Shown here: positions 1 to 8,669 of the stretch, piece after piece
Numbering within the stretch: the stretch's first letter is position 1
Layout: every line of letters starts with the position of its first letter
DNA from: Methanothrix sp.
Lineage (GTDB): Archaea > Halobacteriota > Methanosarcinia > Methanotrichales > Methanotrichaceae
NCBI GenBank assembly: GCA_030611205.1
Contig: JAUWQF010000008.1
Coordinates: forward strand, 1 to 36,997
Length of the DNA stretch: 36,997 nucleotides
Direction of reading: 5' to 3'
Program-made: the position numbers and the translations under genes
The notes under the pieces: model-generated
What the model was told of the DNA's origin: nothing
What the model saw: the letters and a program-made list of their open reading frames with translations, nothing else
Databases searched by the model: none

Positions 1-198
1 GAAGGCTTGGTGACGCGCCCTTCTCCATAGGCCACCCTCGCCTCCTTCTTCCCAAAGGCGTTCGAGCTCGAAGGTCGTGCCGCACGCCAGAAGCCCACCG
101 GAGAGCTGGACGAGGAGAGATACTGGGACGACCAGGAAGGCTAAGGTTGCAGAATGAATTTGATGTGATGCGTTTTTGTGTTAAACGCTCATCATCAT
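1..198. other. window edge, no convincing gene
   Basis: On the plus strand an open stretch from 31 to a TAA at 142-144 gives 37 codons, ending in a charged tail that could be the C-terminus of a gene entering from the left. The same frame has a TAG at 28-30, so it is either broken or not coding. A minus-strand frame has a hydrophobic stretch but no start codon. The rest is the 3' flank of the glutamate dehydrogenase gene. Nothing here can be named. Confidence 0.3.
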
Positions 199-1452
199 CT
201 AAATCCAACCACGAAGTTTCATCACCTCGACCACACGGCCGACGGCCACCACATAAGCGGCCTGCCGCATATTAATGTTATACGTCTTGGAGGCGTTCAG
301 CACCGTGTGATAGGATTTGGTCATCCTCTTATCTAAACGCTCATAGACCTCTTCCACGTCCCAGTAGTAATAGGACATGTTCTGCACCATCTCGAAATAC
401 GAAACAGTTACACCGCCTGCGTTACAGAGAATGTCTGGTATCACGTGAACGCCATTCTTGTACAGGATCTCGTCTGCCTCAGGCGTTGTCGGCCCATTGG
501 CCAACTCCGCAACGATCTTGGCCTTAACGTTTGGAGCGTTCTCTTCGGTAATGACGTTCTCCAGAGCAGCTGTGACGAGTATATCCACATCGAGCTCGAT
601 CAGCTCTTCATTGGAAATCAGCTGAGCGGCTTCCTTTGGGGCATGGACTACTGAGGAAGTCTCACCCTTGATGCTACAGGCAAGGTCAAGATCTAGACCG
701 TCCTTGTTGTATATGCCACCCTTAGAGTCGCTGATGGCTACTATCTTAGTGCCTAAGATATCTTTACATAAGTAAGAGGCATGGCACCCGGCATTTCCAT
801 AACCCTGTATGGCGACCGTGGCCTTTGATAGGTCTATGCCGAGCTCTTTTGCGGCTTCTCTGACGGTGTACACGCCGCCACGTGCAGTTGCATCATCACG
901 TCCACAAGAACCGCCTATGGAAACCGGCTTGCCGGTAATACAGCCAAACTCGTTCTTCCCGGTCAGCTTTGAGAACTCGTCCATCATCCAGGCCATTATC
1001 TGAGGAGTTGTATAGACATCCGGGGCGGGTATGTCCTTATCCGGGCCGACGAACTGCCATATCCGGTCGACGTAGCCACGGCTTAAGCGCTCCAATTCAT
1101 TATTAGAGAGTTCCTTTGGGTTGCAGATGATGCCACCCTTCCCCCCACCAAGGGGCAGATCGAGAAGTGCACACTTCCAGGTCATCCAGGCCGCAAGGGC
1201 CCGAACGGTATCAATAGTTTCTTCAGGATGAAATCTGATGCCACCCTTGGTCGGTCCTTTAGCATCGTTGTACTGGACTCGGAACCCCTGGAATACTTTG
1301 GTGGTGCCGTCATCCATGCGGACAGGAATTGACACATGAATCTCACGCATCGGATGCCGGAGGATTTCATGAACATCATCATCTAATTTGAGGATTTTTG
1401 CACAATCATCCAACTGCTGCCGTGAGATCTCAAACGGATTAAGTTCTGCCAT
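199..1452 (-). CDS. gdhA: glutamate dehydrogenase (Glu/Leu/Phe/Val family)
   Basis: Catalyses reversible oxidative deamination of glutamate to 2-oxoglutarate and ammonium with NAD(P); a cytoplasmic, usually hexameric enzyme. The 417-residue length is normal. Visible are the substrate segment KGGIRF (69-74), the catalytic lysine in PLGGGKGG (K105), the conserved APDV (D145) and a Rossmann GYGNAG in the C-terminal nucleotide domain. The frame opens further upstream, but ATG 1452 is chosen because it has AAGGGGAT six bases before it and the upstream codons fall in the leader behind a TATA box at about 1530. Cofactor preference cannot be read safely. It lies downstream of the fdhA/nfnA-like genes on the same strand but has its own promoter. 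A truncated second copy lies at 35700-35845. Confidence 0.95.
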   Translation of the reverse strand: MAELNPFEISRQQLDDCAKILKLDDDVHEILRHPMREIHVSIPVRMDDGTTKVFQGFRVQYNDAKGPTKGGIRFHPEETIDTVRALAAWMTWKCALLDLPLGGGKGGIICNPKELSNNELERLSRGYVDRIWQFVGPDKDIPAPDVYTTPQIMAWMMDEFSKLTGKNEFGCITGKPVSIGGSCGRDDATARGGVYTVREAAKELGIDLSKATVAIQGYGNAGCHASYLCKDILGTKIVAISDSKGGIYNKDGLDLDLACSIKGETSSVVHAPKEAAQLISNEELIELDVDILVTAALENVITEENAPNVKAKIVAELANGPTTPEADEILYKNGVHVIPDILCNAGGVTVSYFEMVQNMSYYYWDVEEVYERLDKRMTKSYHTVLNASKTYNINMRQAAYVVAVGRVVEVMKLRGWI

Positions 1453-1526
1453 TTTTATCCCCTTAGTATAATATAATGCCCAAACACCATCCATGCGAGC
1501 TGGGCGGAACGACCATGCCAACTCCT

Positions 1527-1545
1527 GGTATTTAAATGTGTTCGG
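1527..1545 (-). promoter_or_regulatory. TATA-box promoter of gdhA
   Basis: On the minus strand the sequence reads ACACATTTAAATACC, a good archaeal TATA element. Transcription would start near 1508-1512, giving a leader of about 55 bases that contains the Shine-Dalgarno AAGGGGAT. This supports ATG 1452 over the longer frame. Confidence 0.6.
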
Positions 1546-1634
1546 TGGTTAGTGCCCCTGCGTTAGGTTGATATTATCTCCAAACGAAAGACCAATGCTG
1601 ATTCGGATGAGGATCATATTCGAACGAGGTCACC

Positions 1635-1695
1635 AAGAAAATGTTCGCTTACGCTCACATTTACTTGAGCACATAATGTTATGCATTATATACAA
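1635..1695 (-). repeat. dispersed two-hairpin element, copy 1
   Basis: Minus orientation. The first palindrome is at about 1669-1693 (GTATATAATGCATAACATTATGTGC on the minus strand, given here only as a pattern of complementary arms around a central ATA). The second hairpin has arms 1635-1644 and 1657-1666 (AAGAAAATGT / ACATTTACTT, nine of ten paired). Other copies have AAATCC/GGATTT where this one has AAATGT/ACATTT, a paired change. It lies just past the stop of the NfnA-like gene and upstream of gdhA. Confidence 0.7.
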
Positions 1696-1711
1696 CAATA
1701 AAAATAAATAA

Positions 1712-2617
1712 TTAGATTATTATCTTCTCCTTCTGCTTAGGGCTTACCATGCTGCCAAAATTATGCGGTGAAAGATCCACCAGCTTATGCCAGTTTTTCC
1801 TCTCCCAGATGCCGTGCGAGAGCTCTTCCTCCGCGATGAACTGGCGCAGCCTGAACGTTATATTCTCCCAGTTGACTTCGTGACCGTCGAACTCTGGGCC
1901 ATCGACACAGGCAAACTTTGTTTCTCCATTCACTTCCACCCGGCAGGCACCACACATTCCGGTCCCGTCAACCATTAAGGGCGTTAGACTGACGAGAGTC
2001 TTCGTCCCGAAAGGCTGGGAGGCCTTGGAACACTCCATCATCATGAAGGGGCAACCATGAACTATGATTCTGTCGACCGGGTTTTCAGACTCCAGGTATT
2101 CGGCGATGAAATCATTGGTCCATCCCTTATTCCCTTGGCTTCCGTCTCCCAGAAATACGTAAAACTCATCGCTGTACTCCTTCAACTTATCTTCCCAAAA
2201 GAGGAAACCCTGACCTCTTCCCTCCATGACGGTAATCACGCGATTCCCTTTCTCCTTGAGGGCCTTCACCAGCGGGTAGGTGGGACCGATCCCGAAACAA
2301 CCACATGCGCAGATTATCGTGCCGAAGTTTTCAATCTCCGTGGGCATCCCCATAGGACCAGCCACGTTTAAGATGCTCTCCCCCACTTTCAGGGTGGCCA
2401 GCTTCATGGTGCTGGTTCCCAGAACATAGAACACTATGCCTATAGTTCCCACTTCTTCATCCCAGTTGGCCAGTCCCATGGGCACCCGCTCTCCGGTCTC
2501 GTCCACCATGAGAATGACGAACTGTCCAGGACGGGCCACTCTGGCAATCTTTGGAGCTTTTATTTCGAGGTAAATGATATTGGGAACCAGAGTTTCCTTC
2601 TTCACTATCTGGTACAT
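1712..2617 (-). CDS. NfnA/SudB-like FAD-NAD(P) electron-transfer subunit, fdhA-linked
   Basis: A 301-residue ferredoxin-NADP reductase-type flavoprotein of the NfnA/SudB/PyrK group. The FAD loop is RVPMGLAN (44-51), the nucleotide-binding fold follows (GIGPTYP near 109-115), and the C-terminal [2Fe-2S] site has Asp217, Cys222, Cys225 and Cys237. The D-x4-C-x2-C-x11-C spacing is that of Nfn small subunits, where an Asp replaces one Cys; PyrK uses four Cys. The start ATG is two bases after the fdhA stop, with GGAGG overlapping the fdhA end, so the two are translationally coupled. This suggests it passes electrons between the formate dehydrogenase and NAD(P). Annotation as dihydroorotate dehydrogenase electron-transfer subunit is less likely: there is no pyrD nearby. 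Confidence 0.88.
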   Translation of the reverse strand: MYQIVKKETLVPNIIYLEIKAPKIARVARPGQFVILMVDETGERVPMGLANWDEEVGTIGIVFYVLGTSTMKLATLKVGESILNVAGPMGMPTEIENFGTIICACGCFGIGPTYPLVKALKEKGNRVITVMEGRGQGFLFWEDKLKEYSDEFYVFLGDGSQGNKGWTNDFIAEYLESENPVDRIIVHGCPFMMMECSKASQPFGTKTLVSLTPLMVDGTGMCGACRVEVNGETKFACVDGPEFDGHEVNWENITFRLRQFIAEEELSHGIWERKNWHKLVDLSPHNFGSMVSPKQKEKIII

Positions 2618-2619
2618 CT

Positions 2620-5379
2620 TTAGCCTCCAATGACTTTATTCAGCTTCACTGCACAGACTTTCAGCTCGGGTATCTTGGCCACGGGGTCGAGCGCCGGATT
2701 GGTTAGCACGTTGGTGGGGGTCTCCGCAAAGTGGAAGGTCATGAATACCACGCCAGGCGGCGATTTGTCTGTTATCCTGGCCTTCACCTTGAGCTTTCCC
2801 CTCCTTGAGGATATTTCGATCAGCTCACCATCCTCAATCCCCATAGATTGACCGTCGTGGGGATTGATCTCCACAAACTCTTGGCTCCGAATGTAATTTA
2901 GATCATCGACTTTCCGGGTCATGGTGCCTGTGTGATAATGATAAAGCACCCGACCAGTGGTGAGGATAAATGGATAATCTTCATCAGGGAGTTCCATAGA
3001 AGGCCGGTACTCGACCATCGAGAACTTCCCCTTGCCTCGGGTGAACCCATCTTTGTGCAGATAAACGGTACCCGGATGATCGACATTTGGACAGGGCCAC
3101 CGCAACCCACCGTCTTTCAGTCTTTGGTAGTTTATTCCTCCGTAGCTGGGGGCGAGCTTGGAGATCTCGTCCATTATTTCAGAGGGGCTGCTGAAGGAAA
3201 ACTGTTCTTGGTACCCCATCTTCTTTCCTAATTCGCAAAGAATTTCCCAGTCGGGAAGGGACTGGCCTGCCGGATCCAGCACCTTTCTCACTCGCTGAAC
3301 TCGTCTCTCGGTATTGGTAAACGTGCCCTCTTTCTCCATACCGCTGGCCGCGGGCAAGACCACATCGGCCAATTGAGCCGTCTCTGAGAGGAAGATGTCC
3401 TGAACCACCAGGAAATCCAGCTTATTTAGCGCCTCTACCACATGAGTACAATCGGGATTGCTGAGATGGGGATTTTCTCCGATGATATACATGGCATTTA
3501 TCCGGTCATCATAAATGGCGTTGAAGATCTCCACCACCGTCAGGCCTGGTTTATCAGGTAGTTCTTCGCCCCAGGCCGCCTCAAACTTGCCTCTGAGATC
3601 GTCGTTAATCACGGCCTGATAGGCAGGCAGAACGTTGGGCAGAGCGCCCATGTCACAGGCCCCCTGGACGTTGTTCTGGCCCCTGAGGGGGTTGATGCCG
3701 GTGGAAGGCTTGCCCACGTTTCCAGTCATCATGGCCAGGTTGGCCAGACAGAGGATGTTGTCTGTGCCGTGAGAATGCTGAGTTATGCCCATACAATAGA
3801 CGATAGAGGAGGGTTTGTTCTGGGCGTAAAGCAAGGCAGCCTCTTCTATGAGCTGAGCATCCACTCCCGTTATTTCTGAGGCCATCTCCGGTGAGAACTT
3901 GCCCAGCGAGGCTTTGAACTCCTCGAAACCTTCGCAACGTTCTCGGACGAAGTCTTCGTCTACCAGGTACTCGTCCATTATCACCCGGCACATGGCTTGT
4001 ACCAGCGGGACGTCGGTGCCAGGTCTTTGCCTCAGCCAGATGTCGGCCAGCTGGCAAAGATCTATCCGTCTGGGATCGGCCACGATGATCTTCGCCCCGT
4101 TCTTCTTTGCCTCTTTTATCTTCAGGGCGATGACCGGGTGTTGTTCCGAGGTATTGGATCCTATGATGAATATGCAATGGGCGTCTTTCAGCTCCTCGAT
4201 GGAGTTGGTCATGGCCCCGCTTCCGAAGGCATCGGCGAGCGCGGCCACAGTAGAAGCGTGACACAATCGCGCACAATGATCTACGTTGCCGGACCTCATC
4301 ACCAGTCGGCAGAACTTCTGGGCCAGATAGTTCTCCTCGTTGGTACACTTGGCAGAGGAGAGAAGAGCAAAGCCATCGCCCTGGTGCTGGGATAACTTGC
4401 CAGCAATTAGATCCAGAGCTTCCTCCCACCCCACAGGAACCAGCTCACCGTTTTTCCTGATCAACGGGGTCTTCAGCCTTTCGGGGCTTGCTGTGAAGTC
4501 CAGGCCGAACCTGCCCTTGACACAAAGCTGGCCATCGTTGGGCGAATCTCCTCGATTTCCCTTGACCCGAACGATGCGATTATCCCGTACACCGATGTCC
4601 ATCTGGCAGCCAACACCGCAGAAAGGACATGTGGTGGTGGTAAAATAGCTTGGCGTTTCCCACTTCTCAAATCGTGCATAGAGGGCCCCGGTGGGACAGG
4701 CGTCGACACAGGCGCCGCAGAACTTGCAATCGCCATCCTTTAGGGAGATCGGTCCCACCGAATGTTGCTGGTGGTAGTCCACGTCGAAGAAAAGAACTCC
4801 TTCTCCCCTTACCTCTTCGCAAGTCCTGACACATCGACTGCATAAGATACAGAGGTTGTAATCTCGATCGAAGAAAGGCTCCCTCAAAACGGGTGCATTG
4901 CGATAAGAAATGGGATATCTCATCCGGTTCAATTCTAGATATTCTACTGCGTCTTGGACCTCACATTCACCATCATTGGGACAGTACTTGCAGCCTACGG
5001 CGGCGGGGAGCCTCCTCACGCACTCTCTAAGGTCCGTGCATTCGTCTTTTCTATCGCAGAAAATGCAGCTTGTCGGGTGCTTGGTCAATGCCAGAAGCAT
5101 CTCCAGGTTGTGCCGCCGCATCTCCTGAAGCTCTTCCGTCTTCGTCCTCACCACCATGCCCTCTTCTGCTAGTGTGGTACAGGAGGTAGGGTAGACGTCC
5201 CAGTTTTCTATCTCGACTATACAGAGCTTACATGCACCTATTGGTTTGATGTCCGGATGGTCACATAGGGCAGGTACATAAGTGCCAGCTTGCCGGATAG
5301 CTTCGAGAACCGTGGTTCTTTCTGGAACCCTGACATCTCTACCATCAATTGTTAGATTTATCTCGCCCACGTTCACCAC
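2620..5379 (-). CDS. fdhA: formate dehydrogenase catalytic subunit, NuoG-like Fe-S N-terminus
   Basis: A 919-residue molybdopterin oxidoreductase that should interconvert formate and CO2 in the cytoplasm (no signal or Tat peptide). Domains in order: [2Fe-2S] ferredoxin (Cys39, 50, 53, 67), NuoG-type His-Cys3 cluster (His101, Cys105, 108, 114), a further Cys group (130, 133, 139), two [4Fe-4S] sites (177/180/183/187 and 218/221/224/228), then the Mo/W-bis-MGD domain with its own [4Fe-4S] (251/254/258/286). The metal ligand is Cys373 in ARLCHAST, encoded by TGT, so it is not a selenoprotein. The architecture resembles NAD(P)-linked formate dehydrogenases such as that of Moorella, not the F420-linked FdhAB of methanogens. 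The start is GTG 5379; in-frame GTGs just inside are possible. Followed by an NfnA-like gene. Confidence 0.9.
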   Translation of the reverse strand: MVNVGEINLTIDGRDVRVPERTTVLEAIRQAGTYVPALCDHPDIKPIGACKLCIVEIENWDVYPTSCTTLAEEGMVVRTKTEELQEMRRHNLEMLLALTKHPTSCIFCDRKDECTDLRECVRRLPAAVGCKYCPNDGECEVQDAVEYLELNRMRYPISYRNAPVLREPFFDRDYNLCILCSRCVRTCEEVRGEGVLFFDVDYHQQHSVGPISLKDGDCKFCGACVDACPTGALYARFEKWETPSYFTTTTCPFCGVGCQMDIGVRDNRIVRVKGNRGDSPNDGQLCVKGRFGLDFTASPERLKTPLIRKNGELVPVGWEEALDLIAGKLSQHQGDGFALLSSAKCTNEENYLAQKFCRLVMRSGNVDHCARLCHASTVAALADAFGSGAMTNSIEELKDAHCIFIIGSNTSEQHPVIALKIKEAKKNGAKIIVADPRRIDLCQLADIWLRQRPGTDVPLVQAMCRVIMDEYLVDEDFVRERCEGFEEFKASLGKFSPEMASEITGVDAQLIEEAALLYAQNKPSSIVYCMGITQHSHGTDNILCLANLAMMTGNVGKPSTGINPLRGQNNVQGACDMGALPNVLPAYQAVINDDLRGKFEAAWGEELPDKPGLTVVEIFNAIYDDRINAMYIIGENPHLSNPDCTHVVEALNKLDFLVVQDIFLSETAQLADVVLPAASGMEKEGTFTNTERRVQRVRKVLDPAGQSLPDWEILCELGKKMGYQEQFSFSSPSEIMDEISKLAPSYGGINYQRLKDGGLRWPCPNVDHPGTVYLHKDGFTRGKGKFSMVEYRPSMELPDEDYPFILTTGRVLYHYHTGTMTRKVDDLNYIRSQEFVEINPHDGQSMGIEDGELIEISSRRGKLKVKARITDKSPPGVVFMTFHFAETPTNVLTNPALDPVAKIPELKVCAVKLNKVIGG

Positions 5380-5642
5380 TGCGTCATTTTAGAAACTGCA
5401 AGTTGTATTTCTATTTTGGGATTCAATCTTACTATCAGTTGGCGTTACAACCAAAAAGCTTTAAATATCGAAGCATAGCTGGAGGGGCCAACGCCCATTA
5501 CAGGTAAATTGCCAGGGAAAGCAATTGCCATCGAGGATATCGAAAGACGAATTTACAGCAAAGTAGGGTACTATTCGGGTTTTATAACGCAACGCTAGAT
5601 CACCTAAAAAGCAGCTGAGCTGTAAGATAGAAGCTGGGTAAA
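5380..5642. promoter_or_regulatory. divergent promoter region fdhA / nfnB-like
   Basis: A 263-base gap between divergent genes. A TATA-like TTTAAATA at 5460-5467 and a second TTTTATAA at about 5579-5586 could drive the plus-strand gene; the first would give a leader of about 150 bases. No copy of the dispersed element is present. The shared control region is what makes co-regulation of fdhA and the divergent flavoprotein plausible. Confidence 0.45.
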
Positions 5643-7061
5643 ATGTCAGGCAAAAAGAAAAAGCTGAACTTAAACCGGGTTTCCATGCCCAAGCAACCTC
5701 CTGAGGAGAGAAAGCACAACTTCCAAGAGGTGGCACTGGGTTACTCTGAAGAGCAGGCTATAGAGGAGGCTAAGAGGTGCCTGCAGTGCAAGAAACCCAG
5801 GTGCATGGCAGGTTGTCCTGTAGAACTGGATATCCTCAAGTTCATCAAAGCGATTCAGGACGGGAATATGTGGGAGGCTGTCAGGATAATCAAGAGCGAG
5901 AACAGCCTACCTGGAATCTGTGGTAGGGTTTGTCCCCAGGAGGTTCAATGTGAATGTAAATGCGTTCTGGACAAGAAGGACGCGCCCATAGCCATTGGCC
6001 GCCTGGAGAGGTTCGTGGCCGATTGGGAGGCAAGACAAAAGGATAGGCCGTCGCCAGAAGTCTTGCCCCCCACGGGGAAGAAAGTAGCTGTGGTAGGATC
6101 CGGACCTGCAGGACTCACCTGTGCTTCAGACTTGGCCAGAATGGGTAACCAGGTTACCGTATTCGAGGCCCTCCATGAAGCTGGAGGGGTACTGGTTTAC
6201 GGCATCCCAGAGTTCAGGTTGCCCAAAGACATCGTCAAATCGGAGGTAGAGTACGTGAAAAGCCTGGGCGCAGAGCTTGAACTCAATTCCGTGGTAGGAA
6301 GACTGGTTCAGGTTGACGAGCTGCTTAAAATGGGCTACGATGCCGTCTTTCTGGGTATCGGAGCTGGAGCACCCCGATTCCTCAACGTTCCTGGAGAGAA
6401 CTTGAACGGTGTTTATTCTGCCAACGAGTATCTCACCCGAGTCAACCTGATGAAGGCTTACAAGTTCCCTGAGTACGATACACCCATCAGGCAGGGCAAC
6501 AAGGTGGCTGTAGTTGGCGGCGGCAACGTAGCCATGGATGCAGCCCGCTCTGCAATCAGGCTGGGTGCTGACGAGGTCCACGTGATCTATCGCCGGTCCG
6601 GGTCGGAGATGCCTGCCAGACTGGAAGAGAGCGAGAACGCCAAAGAAGAAGGCGTGATATTTGATTACCTGACCAACCCTACCAGGTTCATCGCCGATGA
6701 TCGTGGCAGGGTAAAGGCCATGGAGGTAGTCATCATGGAACTGGGCGAACCGGATGAGAGCGGCCGCCGCCGCCCGGTGGTCAAAGAGGGATCTGAGCAC
6801 ATAATAGAGATGGACACGGTGATTATAGCGGTGGGCACCATGCCCAATCCTCTCGTTCCAGCCAACACCCCTGGACTGGAAACCACCAGATGGGGCACAC
6901 TGGTGGCGGATGAGAACGGCAGAACCACTCTGGAGGGAGTCTGGGCAGGAGGGGACATAACCACCGGGGGCGCTACGGTGATCAGCGCCATGGGATCTGC
7001 CCGAAGGGCTTCTGCGGATATTGACGCCTGGCTTAAAGAGAGAGGTCCCTGGAACAGCTGA
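5643..7061 (+). CDS. NfnB/GltA-like Fe-S flavoprotein oxidoreductase, copy 1
   Basis: A 472-residue protein of the NfnB/SudA/GltD family: an N-terminal double-[4Fe-4S] domain (Cys46, 49, 54, 58 and Cys93, 97, 103, 107, with an extra Cys105), an FAD fold with GSGPAG at 152-157, and a second dinucleotide fold with GGGN at 292-295 followed by YRRS (316-319), the usual NADPH-recognising stretch. In Nfn complexes this large subunit holds the bifurcating flavin and contacts ferredoxin and NADPH. It is divergent from fdhA and ends convergent with the second gltA-like gene. No glutamate synthase large subunit is nearby, so an automatic label of glutamate synthase small subunit is probably wrong. Its natural partner may be the NfnA-like protein at 1712-2617. 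Confidence 0.88.
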   Translation: MSGKKKKLNLNRVSMPKQPPEERKHNFQEVALGYSEEQAIEEAKRCLQCKKPRCMAGCPVELDILKFIKAIQDGNMWEAVRIIKSENSLPGICGRVCPQEVQCECKCVLDKKDAPIAIGRLERFVADWEARQKDRPSPEVLPPTGKKVAVVGSGPAGLTCASDLARMGNQVTVFEALHEAGGVLVYGIPEFRLPKDIVKSEVEYVKSLGAELELNSVVGRLVQVDELLKMGYDAVFLGIGAGAPRFLNVPGENLNGVYSANEYLTRVNLMKAYKFPEYDTPIRQGNKVAVVGGGNVAMDAARSAIRLGADEVHVIYRRSGSEMPARLEESENAKEEGVIFDYLTNPTRFIADDRGRVKAMEVVIMELGEPDESGRRRPVVKEGSEHIIEMDTVIIAVGTMPNPLVPANTPGLETTRWGTLVADENGRTTLEGVWAGGDITTGGATVISAMGSARRASADIDAWLKERGPWNS

Positions 7062-7201
7062 AAGGTTCTGATATGCCTCCGGATAGGTTTCACCCTTCCG
7101 GACTGTCTCAAACGAAACTTCTCACCGTATCCTGTACCTATTGTCCGCCCCTCTTCAGGAGTTGTCAATGCCTGAAAAAGGATAAAGATACTGGCCTCCG
7201 A

Positions 7202-8587
7202 CTATATGCCCGAGAGATACCCATGTATCGATGCAGCAGCACGCTTTCCCTCCCCGAGGGCCTGTATCACAGTTGCGCCACCGCTCATTGCATCGCCTCC
7301 GGCGAAAACTCCTTTAACATTCGTCATCAACTTTTCATCGGTTTTGATCGCGCCCCGGGGCGTGGTCTCCAGTTCAGGCGTTCTGTCCAGGAAAAGTCTG
7401 TTGGGCAGGGTGCCCAAGGCGTTCACCACGGTATCCAGCTCCATGGTGAACTCACCGCCTTCGATCTTCACCGGCCTGGGACGACCACTGTCATCGAGTT
7501 CACCGAGTTCCATCCTCACCATCTCAATCCCAGTAACCCAGCCATCTTCGCTGCCAAGCACTCTTGTGGGGTTGACCAGCTCCTCGAAGATTACCCCCTC
7601 TTCAAGCGCGTGTTCCAGCTCTTCATCCCTTGCCGGAGATTCCTGCTTTGTCCTCCGATATAGGATATATACTTCCCTGGCGCCCAACCTGACTGCGCAT
7701 CTAGCAGCATCCATGGCCACATTACCTGCACCGATAACCCCAACGCTGTCGCCACAGACGATGGGAGTATCATACTCGGGGAACTTGTATGCCTTCATCA
7801 GATTCACACGGATAAGAAACTCGTTGGCTGAGTAAACGCCCATGAGCTTCTCACCTTCGATGCCCAGGAACCGGGGTGCTCCTGCTCCTGTTCCGATGAA
7901 GATGGCATCGAACTCCCAGCGGAGTTCATCGAATTTTATGTTCTGTCCCACGATGTTATTGAGCCTGAGATCTACACCGATCTTTTGGAGATAGGAGAGT
8001 TCGTAGTCCACAATATCCTTGGGCAGGCGGAAGGCAGGTATGCCATACTGCAGAACACCGCCTGCAATATGAAGTGCCTCGAAGAGGGTCACCCGGTATC
8101 CCAGCTTGCGCAGGTCAACTGCACAGCTGATCCCGGCAGGACCTGAACCGATCACTGCAACCTTTTCGTTCCTCTCTTCTATATGAAGCTCCTCTGTTAC
8201 TCCATTCTGCATGGCCCAGTCGCCGAGGAAGGCGCCAAGCTTACCGATGTTTATGGCATCGGCCTTCTTTCCCATGGTGCATACGCCCTCACACTGGTCC
8301 TCCTGGGGGCAGACCCTTCCGGAGATCGCAGGGATCGGGTTATCCTCCTTGGCTATTAAAAAGGCCTCTTCGAAGTTCCCTTCGGCGACCTTCTCGATCA
8401 TTGCCCTAATCTTCATATTGACAGGACACTCCGTCTCGCAGGAGGGGTCTTTGCACTGGATGCAGCGCTGCGCCTCCGCCATGGCCTCCTCATCTGTATA
8501 GCCGAGCGGAACAGAATCAAAATTTTTGATACGTTCTTCTGCTGGTTGTTCTCGCATAGGAACCCGGGTTTTATTTATTTTCGCCAT
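7202..8587 (-). CDS. NfnB/GltA-like Fe-S flavoprotein oxidoreductase, copy 2
   Basis: A 461-residue paralogue of the protein at 5643-7061, same domain order: Fe-S domain (Cys42, 45, 50, 54; Cys93, 99, 103), FAD motif GSGPAG at 147-152, and a NADPH fold with a YRRT stretch. Where copy 1 has ICGRVC, this copy has ISGRVC, so it lacks one second-cluster Cys; a non-Cys ligand at this site is known in the family. The start ATG 8587 has GGAGGCC a few bases upstream. It lies 48 bases after the NfnA-like gene on the same strand, the usual nfnA-nfnB order, with one copy of the dispersed element in the gap. Probable function: NADPH/NADH/ferredoxin transhydrogenation. Confidence 0.88.
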   Translation of the reverse strand: MAKINKTRVPMREQPAEERIKNFDSVPLGYTDEEAMAEAQRCIQCKDPSCETECPVNMKIRAMIEKVAEGNFEEAFLIAKEDNPIPAISGRVCPQEDQCEGVCTMGKKADAINIGKLGAFLGDWAMQNGVTEELHIEERNEKVAVIGSGPAGISCAVDLRKLGYRVTLFEALHIAGGVLQYGIPAFRLPKDIVDYELSYLQKIGVDLRLNNIVGQNIKFDELRWEFDAIFIGTGAGAPRFLGIEGEKLMGVYSANEFLIRVNLMKAYKFPEYDTPIVCGDSVGVIGAGNVAMDAARCAVRLGAREVYILYRRTKQESPARDEELEHALEEGVIFEELVNPTRVLGSEDGWVTGIEMVRMELGELDDSGRPRPVKIEGGEFTMELDTVVNALGTLPNRLFLDRTPELETTPRGAIKTDEKLMTNVKGVFAGGDAMSGGATVIQALGEGKRAAASIHGYLSGI

Positions 8588-8608
8588 TATTTGGCCTCCA
8601 TCTTTTTA

Positions 8609-8669
8609 TTGTACATAAAGTATAACTTCATGTGCTCAAGTAAATCCGACCGAAGGGAGGATTTTCTTG
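8609..8669 (+). repeat. dispersed two-hairpin element, copy 2 (inside gene 3' end)
   Basis: Plus orientation. The first palindrome is ACATAAAG/CTTCATGT around a central TATAA; the second hairpin is CAAGTAAATCC / GGATTTTCTTG with a loop of 11 bases. Nearly identical to the copy at 35646-35706. Bases 8636-8669 overlap the last codons and stop of the NfnA-like gene, while the rest forms the gap before the NfnB-like start, so any hairpin would sit in the middle of this operon's transcript. Confidence 0.75.

Noticed and set aside
1-144. In-frame TAG at 28-30 as pyrrolysine codon in an incoming gene
   Set aside because: Only nine codons precede it in the window and no family is recognised; no support for readthrough.
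4255-4275. Selenocysteine at the FdhA metal-ligand position
   Set aside because: The codon for residue 373 reads TGT on the minus strand, so it is Cys; no in-frame TGA is present.
3653-4429. 258-codon frame inside fdhA
   Set aside because: Arg/Pro-rich shadow of the molybdopterin domain in another frame.
5643-8587. Glutamate synthase small subunits
   Set aside because: No large subunit gene is nearby and each has an NfnA-like partner, so NfnB-like is the better reading.
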